A stretch of DNA of 12,708 bases, taken from Caryophanales bacterium UBA1744 (GTDB taxonomy: Bacteria > Bacillota_I > Bacilli_A > RFN20 > CAG-826). The notes under the pieces were generated by a model, which saw only the letters and a program-made list of their open reading frames with translations, did no database searches and was not told the origin of the DNA. The translations under genes were made by a program, and so were the position numbers. The stretch is from NCBI GenBank assembly GCA_002314915.1, contig DCHU01000038.1, positions 2,795 to 15,502 on the forward strand, read 5' to 3'. Below, piece after piece: positions 8,323-12,708 of this stretch (positions within the stretch are counted from its first letter, which is position 1; the number at the start of each line of letters is the position of its first letter).

Positions 8323-8389
8323 GCATTAATTACTAAATTTACTAGTTATTTTCACAAACGGTATTTTTGGTAAAAAGTGCCGATGTTTA

Positions 8390-8417
8390 TTGACAAAAAA
8401 TTGGTAACGCTTACATT
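8390..8417 (+). promoter_or_regulatory. Possible plus-strand promoter overlapping the cre
   Basis: A perfect TTGACA (8390-8395), a 16-bp spacer and TACATT (8412-8417, 4 of 6 to consensus) face away from ilvE. The cre lies in its spacer and -10. A transcript would start near 8424 and run into the hairpin at 8528-8548. No convincing gene lies downstream, so it may be chance or drive a short non-coding RNA. Confidence 0.3.
8402..8415 (-). promoter_or_regulatory. cre (catabolite-responsive element), likely CcpA site
   Basis: On the minus strand the sequence TGTAAGCGTTACCA matches the B. subtilis cre consensus TGWAARCGYTWNCW at all 14 positions. It is centred about 120 bp upstream of the predicted ilvE start, which suits activation rather than roadblock. 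In B. subtilis the ilv-leu operon is activated by CcpA from an upstream cre, so the same logic is plausible here. Another LacI-family regulator could use a similar site. Confidence 0.6.
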
Positions 8418-8520
8418 GCGATGAAGTGTTGTTTTGATGGACAAACGGTCAAAAAACGTACATTTTCCACGCACAATTAGCACCTGAGCACGCCGAGTGT
8501 GCGGGTCATTGCTTAAATAA

Positions 8521-8548
8521 TAAAAAAGAGCCTTCGCAAGGAAGACTC
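8521..8548 (-). terminator. Intrinsic terminator after the UPF0154 gene
   Basis: On the minus strand an 8-bp stem (GAGTCTTC / GAAGGCTC, one G-U pair) with a 5-nt loop is followed at once by six T residues. It ends the efp-yneF transcript 16 bp after the yneF stop and insulates the ilv operon. Confidence 0.85.
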
Positions 8549-8564
8549 TAGTTCATTTTTTCGA

Positions 8565-8786
8565 CTATCTGTTCTTTTCCATGCTCTTCAAGACAGCTCT
8601 AACCTGAGCTTCTGAAGGTTTTCTGCCCATCTGCTGGAACATAGCACGGATCATCTTTTCGTTAACTGGTGGGTTCTTCTTTAATTCGTATTTGAAGAAT
8701 GCTCTAGCTCCGAAGAAGCCAGCGACACCACCGCCGATTAAAGCGAGGATGAGATAGAGGACGAACTGCCAAACTTCGATATTCAT
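8565..8786 (-). CDS. yneF: UPF0154 (YneF-like) small membrane protein
   Basis: A 73-aa protein of unknown function. It has one N-terminal transmembrane segment (about residues 8-30, FVLYLILALIGGGVAGFFGA) followed by a short soluble tail. The tail carries the UPF0154 signature KKNPPVNEKMIRAMFQQMGRKPSEAQV, seen in B. subtilis YneF and its Mollicutes and Firmicutes relatives. Its N-terminus would lie outside or in the membrane, with the basic tail in the cytoplasm. Its ribosome binding site (AGAGAG, 10 nt before ATG) lies in the last codons of efp, and only 5 bp separate the two genes, so it is co-transcribed and probably translationally coupled to efp. A strong terminator follows. The family assignment is firm; no function can be read from the sequence. 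Confidence 0.88.
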   Translation of the reverse strand: MNIEVWQFVLYLILALIGGGVAGFFGARAFFKYELKKNPPVNEKMIRAMFQQMGRKPSEAQVRAVLKSMEKNR

Positions 8787-8791
8787 CGTTA

Positions 8792-9349
8792 TTAAGCTCT
8801 CTTATCGTATTTGCCTGTTGCAGTGTCGATGTAAACCTTCTCGCCTTTGTCGATGAAGAGAGGGATTCTGACTTTGAGGCCTGTTTCTAAGACTGCGTCT
8901 TTTGATCCGCCGTTTGTGATTGTGTCACCACGGACGCCTGGTTCGCAATCGATGACTTCTAATGCAACTTTTGAAGGGAGGACGACGCCTAAGACTTCTT
9001 CTTCATAAGTGACGATTGTGACTTCGCCATTTGGAGCGAGGAATGGGATTTCGTTCTCGAGTGTTGATTTTGGAAGTTCAACCTGCTCATAGGATTTTGG
9101 ATCCATGAAGACCAATGTTTCGCCGCCGTCATAAAGATACTGCATAGGTGACTTTGTGACTGAGACGAGTTCTACGTCGTAACCTGAGTTACGAGCGATT
9201 TCGGTGACTGCACCGGTTCTAACATTTTTAACTTTGACCTTAGCGACCATCTTTCTCATAGCTGTTTTGTTGAGAAGGATGTCTAAGACCTGATACAAGC
9301 AATTTTCATCTTCGAAGTAGTTGCCTGGGCGTAATTCTGTAACGTTCAT
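8792..9349 (-). CDS. efp: Elongation factor P with a non-canonical tip loop
   Basis: Binds stalled ribosomes between the P and E sites and speeds peptide bond formation at polyproline stretches. It is 185 aa with the usual three barrels: an N-terminal KOW-like domain (1-62), a middle OB fold (about 65-125, MQYLYDGGETLVFMDPKSYEQV) and a C-terminal OB fold with the EF-P signature (ECEPGVRGDT-like CEPGVRGDT 135-143, ETGLKVRIPLFIDKGE). The catalytic tip is odd. Where B. subtilis has HVKPGKGAA, this protein reads LNKTAMRKM (26-34) with the same overall spacing. The modified Lys (B. subtilis K32) aligns with Met31, flanked by Arg32 and Lys33. AAGGAG lies 7 nt before the ATG. The gene precedes yneF and stands apart from the upstream protease behind a terminator. 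Confidence 0.95.
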   Translation of the reverse strand: MNVTELRPGNYFEDENCLYQVLDILLNKTAMRKMVAKVKVKNVRTGAVTEIARNSGYDVELVSVTKSPMQYLYDGGETLVFMDPKSYEQVELPKSTLENEIPFLAPNGEVTIVTYEEEVLGVVLPSKVALEVIDCEPGVRGDTITNGGSKDAVLETGLKVRIPLFIDKGEKVYIDTATGKYDKRA

Positions 9350-9375
9350 TTGGTTTCTCCTTTGAATTATTGGAT

Positions 9376-9389
9376 GGGCTACCTAGCCC
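9376..9389 (-). other. Small GC-rich hairpin in the efp leader
   Basis: GGGCT and AGCCC flank a 4-nt loop, between the putative promoter and the efp ribosome binding site. No T-run follows, so it is not a terminator. It could affect mRNA stability or be incidental. Confidence 0.4.
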
Positions 9390-9400
9390 GCACGGCTGAT

Positions 9401-9429
9401 ATTTTATCTCGATAGCCACTCACTTTCCA
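9401..9429 (-). promoter_or_regulatory. Possible efp promoter
   Basis: TGGAAA (9429..9424), a 17-bp spacer and TAAAAT (9406..9401) match consensus at 4 and 5 of 6 positions. It lies just after the protease terminator and would give a leader of about 45 nt. It is the best candidate in this gap but not strong. Confidence 0.4.
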
Positions 9430-9452
9430 CCACCAAATTATTTATATTTGGT

Positions 9453-9486
9453 CAAAAGAAAACGCCTCAGAACTCCTGAAGCGTTT
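9453..9486 (-). terminator. Intrinsic terminator after the M6-like protease gene
   Basis: On the minus strand an 11-bp stem (AAACGCTTCAG / CTGAGGCGTTT, one G-U pair) with loop GAGTT is followed by TCTTTTG. It lies 14 bp after the protease stop. Confidence 0.85.
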
Positions 9487-9500
9487 CATAGTTTATGAAC

Positions 9501-11192
9501 TTATTTCTTTGTGACGGTGACTGTCATGACGTCTTTCGACATTGAGTCAAAGTGGATTTCATAAGGGAATGTTGATCCATCAACCATAGTTGAACGAGCT
9601 TTTCCGCCTTTGGTCAATGCGCATTTTGCCTTCTCGAATGTGAAGGTGTCGCCCTGCTTCCACATATCGTCTTTTGAAAGCCAGAGATCGCCTCTCTTAA
9701 GGAACTTGCTGCTGTCTGATTTAGAGACGATTGATAGCAACGGGAAGTCATTGTATTCCTCTAAGCCATCTCCGTAATCGACGTAACTAGCCGAGTTGCA
9801 AGAATAGCAATAGATGCTTGAAAGATTGCTGTTTATCGTTCCATCATCATTGAACATGTTGACGTGTTCAAAGCCGTTCAAGCCTGCTGCTTTTGCGAAG
9901 ACGTGATATGCTCTAACGCCATAATCTCCGAGATCTGTATATGACGTAAAGAGATTCCAAGGTAATTCATTATTACCTTTTGGTGAGAATAATTCGAAGA
10001 GGAAGTACTCATCGTAAGGTGAGTTATTGAACTTGGAATAGTCCGCTGGGACAAGCAAGCAATCGCCTGATGTTGCAGCGTCTCTAAGCGAGACTGTAAC
10101 GCTGTCCTTTTCGCCTGTGATGACGGTTGGATTAGCCCATCCTGTGACGAGTTTTGAATATGAGTTCCACTCAAACCAGTTGATGACTTGCATATCGACC
10201 TGGCCGATGAAATTGTATTCAAGTTGTCCGGTTGGAGGTTCTGAATAATCGTAATAGTCATCAAGGCCGAACATATGACCTTGCTCATGTGTTGCCGTCT
10301 GAGCGTTACCGAACATCTCTATCGAAGATAGCGAATAGTTATTAACACAAAGACCTGTTGACCATGACTTATTTGTTTGGGACTGATGAGGCCATAAATA
10401 CGAGCCCCAATCAGCGCCTTTGAAGTTGGAGATGAAATGGCAGGCATCGAAATAGCCGTCATTGTTCAAATCGTATTTTGACCAATCGTAATCAGGTGCG
10501 TTTTCCTGAATTGCAAGTGTGGCAAATCTAAATATCTTGTGGAGCGCGGACATTGTAGAATCGGTCAAAAGGGTGTTGATGCCGGTTCCGCTGGCCTTAT
10601 AGACTGGAGCGACTTCGCCTGAGATGGTGACTTTGCCACCACTCACACTCTCGTAATAATCCTTGAAGGTCCAATATTTTGGGTCTGTCTTTTTCTCAAA
10701 AATTGGGGCCCCGACATCGCCTGTTCCGAAATACTGGGTATTGACGAATTCAAGTTCTTCTTCTGTCCAAGTATCGAACTCATGGCTTCCTGCGCCGGTG
10801 AGTCCGCTGAGGTCAAGAGGAACGACCAAAACGTTAACCTGACCCTCGTTTGGAGTGTATACGTTAGTGAAATCACTAACCTTGTACTTTAATGGTCCTG
10901 TTTTGAAGCCTGTTCCATCGCCTCCTGGATCAACGTCAAATGAGCTTGATGAGGATGATGTTTTAGTTTCGCTAGATGATGAACTAGACTTTGATTCTGA
11001 GCTTGTTTTATCTCCGGATTCAGTTGGCGTGCTTTCTGCGGACTCGCCTTCTGAACCGCCTTCCGTTGCACTCGTTGTTGTTGAGGCTTCTGGAATTGAG
11101 ACTGATGGGAAGTTGAAGTCAATTGTTGAGCATGACGCAAGTGTTAATACACTTAACGCACTGATGAACATTAATGTTTTCTGAGATTTCAT
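9501..11192 (-). CDS. Secreted lipoprotein metalloprotease, M6 (immune inhibitor A)-like
   Basis: A 563-aa predicted zinc peptidase anchored to the outer face of the membrane. Residues 1-21 are a lipoprotein signal (MKSQK, hydrophobic core, lipobox LASC with Cys21). Residues about 38-85 are a Ser/Thr/Glu/Gly-rich linker, including runs of serine, which would hold the catalytic part away from the membrane. The catalytic domain carries LWPHQ, common in M6 proteins, and HEQGHMFGLDD, an HExxHxxGxxD site (H302, E303, H306, Asp312 as likely third ligand). DLNNDGYFD (241-249) resembles a calcium-binding loop. The C-terminal part is probably beta-rich, and I do not recognise its domain. The start at 11192 is chosen for AGGAGGG six nt upstream and the immediate signal peptide; the in-frame ATG at 11225 lies inside a terminator hairpin. 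Substrate unknown: host or dietary protein are both possible. Confidence 0.85.
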   Translation of the reverse strand: MKSQKTLMFISALSVLTLASCSTIDFNFPSVSIPEASTTTSATEGGSEGESAESTPTESGDKTSSESKSSSSSSETKTSSSSSSFDVDPGGDGTGFKTGPLKYKVSDFTNVYTPNEGQVNVLVVPLDLSGLTGAGSHEFDTWTEEELEFVNTQYFGTGDVGAPIFEKKTDPKYWTFKDYYESVSGGKVTISGEVAPVYKASGTGINTLLTDSTMSALHKIFRFATLAIQENAPDYDWSKYDLNNDGYFDACHFISNFKGADWGSYLWPHQSQTNKSWSTGLCVNNYSLSSIEMFGNAQTATHEQGHMFGLDDYYDYSEPPTGQLEYNFIGQVDMQVINWFEWNSYSKLVTGWANPTVITGEKDSVTVSLRDAATSGDCLLVPADYSKFNNSPYDEYFLFELFSPKGNNELPWNLFTSYTDLGDYGVRAYHVFAKAAGLNGFEHVNMFNDDGTINSNLSSIYCYSCNSASYVDYGDGLEEYNDFPLLSIVSKSDSSKFLKRGDLWLSKDDMWKQGDTFTFEKAKCALTKGGKARSTMVDGSTFPYEIHFDSMSKDVMTVTVTKK

Positions 11193-11209
11193 AGTTTCCC
11201 TCCTATAAC

Positions 11210-11240
11210 AAAAAAGAATACCCAATTATCACGGGTATTC
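11210..11240 (-). terminator. Strong intrinsic terminator directly before the protease gene
   Basis: A perfect 8-bp stem (GAATACCC / GGGTATTC, loop 9 nt) is followed on the minus strand by six T residues (11215..11210). It ends transcripts of the hydrolase gene 12 bp after its stop. It lies only 17 nt before the protease ATG. The plus strand also has a T-run at 11245-11250, so it could work in both directions. Confidence 0.85.
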
Positions 11241-11252
11241 AATCTTTTTTGG

Positions 11253-11885
11253 TTATTTGAGATCCGAATTGAACTTAAGTTCATTCTCGATAGTCGTATC
11301 TCTATCGTGCCCCGGATACACTTTGGTCTCAGGCGGGAGTTTCTTGAGTTTTCCCAAAGAGTCTCTCGTGTATCTTCTGCAGCCACCTGGCAAATCAGTT
11401 CTTCCAATTCCTAATCTAAAGAGGGTATCACCGCTGAATAACACATTTTCTTCTTTAATATATAGGCACACGGAACCTTTTGTGTGGAATGGAGTATGGA
11501 TGACTCTCATGATGATTCCACCGATATTGATTTCATCTTCCTCATCGAGGTCATAGATGTCCCAAGAGCCGATTTCTAGTGCCGCACCGCCCTGGACGAA
11601 GAAACTCGAGCAATTCAAATTGCCGTCATATAGAGCCTCCAAATCTTCAGGATGGACAAATAGTGTTGCCTTATGCTGAAGTGTCAGAAGTCCGCCGATA
11701 TGGTCAAAATGCGCGTGTGTAAGGAAGACACCGAGGAGTTTTCCTCCGTGGTGCTTATCGATATAGTTATCCAAATAGCCGTTTTTGTTGCATCCCGGGT
11801 CGATTACGACGCAAGGCTGGCCTTCTTCTCCTATCACATAGCAATTGCAGTAATAAGAGCCTGGATACAGTTTTGTTACTTTCAT
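11253..11885 (-). CDS. Metallo-beta-lactamase-fold hydrolase, glyoxalase II-like
   Basis: A 210-aa cytoplasmic hydrolase, close in size and motifs to B. subtilis YqgX-type proteins. The dinuclear metal site is complete: THAHFDHIGG (H57, H59, D61, H62), TPFHTKGS (H134), SGDTLF (D153) and PGHDRDTTIENE (H193). GIGRTDLPGG (160-168) before the third helix is typical of this glyoxalase II subgroup, so a thioester such as S-lactoyl-thiol is the likely substrate class. Many family members remain uncharacterised, so it is not called gloB. The start at 11885 fits the family N-terminus (KLYPGSYYCNCYVI). There is no Shine-Dalgarno: only CGACC separates the ATG from the T-run of the rpmG terminator. A terminator follows its stop, so it seems to be monocistronic or fed by read-through. 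Confidence 0.9.
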   Translation of the reverse strand: MKVTKLYPGSYYCNCYVIGEEGQPCVVIDPGCNKNGYLDNYIDKHHGGKLLGVFLTHAHFDHIGGLLTLQHKATLFVHPEDLEALYDGNLNCSSFFVQGGAALEIGSWDIYDLDEEDEINIGGIIMRVIHTPFHTKGSVCLYIKEENVLFSGDTLFRLGIGRTDLPGGCRRYTRDSLGKLKKLPPETKVYPGHDRDTTIENELKFNSDLK

Positions 11886-11890
11886 GGTCG

Positions 11891-11922
11891 AAAATAAAAA
11901 AATAAGGCATGCGCCTTATTTT
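11891..11922 (-). terminator. Intrinsic terminator overlapping the end of rpmG
   Basis: On the minus strand AAAATAAGGC and GCCTTATTTT form a perfect 10-bp stem around a 4-nt loop, followed by a T-rich run. The first arm includes the rpmG stop codon. The T-run ends 5 nt before the ATG of the downstream hydrolase. Confidence 0.85.
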
Positions 11923-12077
11923 GCTTCCTTGTGAAGGGTCATCTTATTGCATCTTGAGCAATATTTCATGATCTCTAACTTGTTAGGATGTGTCTTTTTG
12001 TTACGTGTTGAGATGTAATTTCTCTCTCCGCATTCAGAACACTTTAATGTTGTATTTTCACGCTTTCCTTTAGCCAT
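11916..12077 (-). CDS. rpmG: 50S ribosomal protein L33, zinc-binding form
   Basis: A 53-aa protein of the large ribosomal subunit near the E site. It begins MAKGKRENTTLKC and carries two CxxC pairs (C13/C16 and C40/C43) around the conserved YISTRNKKTHPNKLEIMKYC. This is the zinc-containing C+ form; Cys-lacking paralogues, used under zinc limitation, occur in many Firmicutes. The start at 12077 gives the standard L33 N-terminus. An in-frame ATG at 12119 would add 14 non-homologous residues. The ribosome binding site (AGAGAG, about 11 nt upstream) is weak. It diverges from ispG, with a roughly 95-bp shared promoter region. Confidence 0.95.
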   Translation of the reverse strand: MAKGKRENTTLKCSECGERNYISTRNKKTHPNKLEIMKYCSRCNKMTLHKEAK

Positions 12078-12109
12078 TGTTAAATCACTCTCTTTCTTTT
12101 GCGTGGTCA

Positions 12110-12138
12110 ATGTTACCACAGCAGATTTTAATTATCTA
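12110..12138 (-). promoter_or_regulatory. Weak rpmG promoter candidate
   Basis: TAGATA (12138..12133), a 17-bp spacer and TAACAT (12115..12110) each match consensus at 4 of 6 positions. An inverted repeat GTGGT...ACCAC with a 7-nt centre (12103-12119) overlaps the -10 and predicted start. Both calls are tentative. Confidence 0.3.
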
Positions 12139-12159
12139 CAAATAATCTTCGATTTTTAG

Positions 12160-12165
12160 TAAAAT
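12160..12165 (+). promoter_or_regulatory. -10 box placed for a leaderless ispG transcript
   Basis: TAAAAT (5 of 6 to consensus) ends 7 nt before the ispG ATG, so the predicted transcription start falls at or next to the start codon. No clear -35 lies upstream, as is common for leaderless TANNNT promoters. Confidence 0.45.
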
Positions 12166-12172
12166 ATCGCCG

Positions 12173-12708
12173 ATGAATACAAGAAATACGACTAAAAACG
12201 TTGCTGTAGGCAATATCTCAATCGGTGGAAAGAACGAAATACTCATCCAGAGCATGTGTTCCATCAAGACTTCCAAATACGAGGAAGTCGCCGCTCAAAT
12301 CAACAGATGCGCCGCATTAGGCGCCGACTTGATGAGAGTGTCCGTTCTCGATATGGAAGACGCTTATGCAATCAGAGAAATCAAAAAGAGAATCTCTATC
12401 CCTCTTATTGCCGATATCCACATCGACTACAAACTCGCTTTAGCATCAATTGAATCCGGAGTGGATGCAGTCCGCATCAATCCTGGAAATATCGGTTCAA
12501 ATGAGAACGTCAAAGCAGTCGTCGATGCATGCAAGGAACATAATGTGCCAATCAGAATCGGAGTTAACTCCGGCTCACTTGATAAATCCATCTACTTCGG
12601 CAAAGAAAAGATTAAGGCTCAGTGGCTCGTTGAAAGCGCAGCAAAGCATGTGAAGATCCTTGAGGATTTAGGATTCTATAACATAGTTATCTCTCTTAAG
12701 GGTTCAGA
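12173..12708 (+). CDS. ispG: 4-hydroxy-3-methylbut-2-enyl diphosphate synthase (partial, C-terminus off the right edge)
   Basis: Iron-sulfur enzyme (GcpE) that converts MEcPP to HMBPP, the penultimate step of the MEP isoprenoid pathway. About 178 N-terminal residues are visible and form the TIM-barrel part: VAVGNISIGGKNEILIQSM at the start, LGADLMRVSVLDMEDA, IPLIADIHIDYKLAL, VDAVRINPGNIGS and PIRIGVNSGSLDKS. These match the IspG family throughout. The C-terminal [4Fe-4S] domain is beyond the window. The start at 12173 gives the usual N-terminal length; the frame is closed by TAA at 12143 and there is no other ATG, GTG or TTG in between. No Shine-Dalgarno precedes it (AAAATATCGCCG). It is the only plus-strand gene here and diverges from rpmG. 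It shows that the organism uses the MEP rather than mevalonate route. Confidence 0.94.
   Translation, partial: MNTRNTTKNVAVGNISIGGKNEILIQSMCSIKTSKYEEVAAQINRCAALGADLMRVSVLDMEDAYAIREIKKRISIPLIADIHIDYKLALASIESGVDAVRINPGNIGSNENVKAVVDACKEHNVPIRIGVNSGSLDKSIYFGKEKIKAQWLVESAAKHVKILEDLGFYNIVISLKGS

Larger units (their letters stand above)
8245..8564. other. 320-bp intergenic control region upstream of the ilv/leu operon
   Basis: No protein gene is supported here. Reading toward ilvE on the minus strand it holds the terminator of the upstream gene (8521-8548), a GC-rich foldable island (8479-8513), a 9-bp direct repeat ACAAACGGT (8441-8449 and 8354-8362), a cre match (8402-8415), the ilvE promoter (8295-8322) with a dyad over its -10, then a roughly 45-nt leader with the ilvE ribosome binding site. 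No T-box (no conserved T-box sequence or terminator/antiterminator pair) and no leader peptide rich in Leu, Val or Ile codons is present. Confidence 0.7.

Noticed and set aside
8421..8480. Plus-strand 19-codon frame (MKCCFDGQTV...) in the ilv control region
   Set aside because: No ribosome binding site, an ATG at or before the predicted transcript start, and no family resemblance.
8245..8520. T-box riboswitch or leader-peptide attenuator before ilvE
   Set aside because: No conserved T-box sequence, no terminator between the promoter and ilvE, and no short frame rich in Leu, Val or Ile; the predicted leader is only about 45 nt.
10855..11184. 109-codon plus-strand frame opposite the protease N-terminus
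   Set aside because: It is the complement of the Ser-rich stalk and signal peptide; its acidic, low-complexity product is an artefact of the repetitive codons, and it has no ribosome binding site or homology.
11193..11225. 11-residue N-terminal extension of the protease
   Set aside because: It would be translated from the terminator hairpin, ahead of a good ribosome binding site, and would spoil the lipoprotein signal peptide.
12078..12119. 14-residue N-terminal extension of L33
   Set aside because: L33 begins MAKG or similar in known homologues, and the extension covers the likely promoter and transcription start region.
1..12708. Mobile elements, CRISPR arrays, prophage, toxin-antitoxin or defence genes
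   Set aside because: None seen: no transposase or integrase motifs, no regularly spaced repeats, and nearly all coding space is explained by metabolic and housekeeping genes.

Overview
This window looks like a chromosomal segment of a low-to-mid GC Bacillota, possibly an anaerobic, gut-type Bacilli/Erysipelotrichia-like lineage. The clues are strong AGGAGG-type ribosome binding sites, an EF-P/YneF (UPF0154) pair, a perfect CcpA-type cre match, a Ser-rich lipoprotein protease and an oxygen-sensitive-type dihydroxyacid dehydratase. The placement is inferred from gene content; no rRNA or tRNA is present to test it. I see no mobile element, CRISPR array, tRNA or phage gene.

Positions 1-8244 (minus strand) hold one long branched-chain amino acid operon, transcribed ilvE, leuA, ilvB, ilvN, ilvC, ilvD, leuC and on past the left edge. 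Genes overlap or lie 15-34 bp apart, each with its own Shine-Dalgarno. Together they encode acetohydroxyacid synthase (large and small subunits), ketol-acid reductoisomerase, dihydroxyacid dehydratase and the aminotransferase, which is the shared Val/Ile/Leu route, plus the first two leucine-specific steps. leuD, leuB and ilvA are not in view.

Positions 8245-8564 are a 320-bp control region. On the minus strand it holds the terminator of the upstream gene, a 14/14 cre match, a good sigma-A promoter (TTGCCT-N16-TATAAT) and a dyad covering the -10 box. The predicted leader is only about 45 nt, so there is no T-box or leader-peptide attenuator. The region also holds a plus-strand promoter-like sequence and a GC-rich foldable island.

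Positions 8565-12077 (minus strand) carry housekeeping and surface genes: rpmG (L33), a glyoxalase-II-like metallo-hydrolase, an M6-like secreted lipoprotein metalloprotease, efp, and a one-TM UPF0154 protein. Intrinsic terminators lie between most of them, two of them almost touching the next start codon. The EF-P has a non-canonical tip with Met where the modified Lys normally is.

Positions 12173-12708 (plus strand) hold the start of ispG (MEP isoprenoid pathway), diverging from rpmG and apparently leaderless. The window is mostly ordinary metabolism. The points worth a second look are the EF-P tip, the ilv control region, the terminator-abutting genes and the leaderless ispG; none is a clearly new system.
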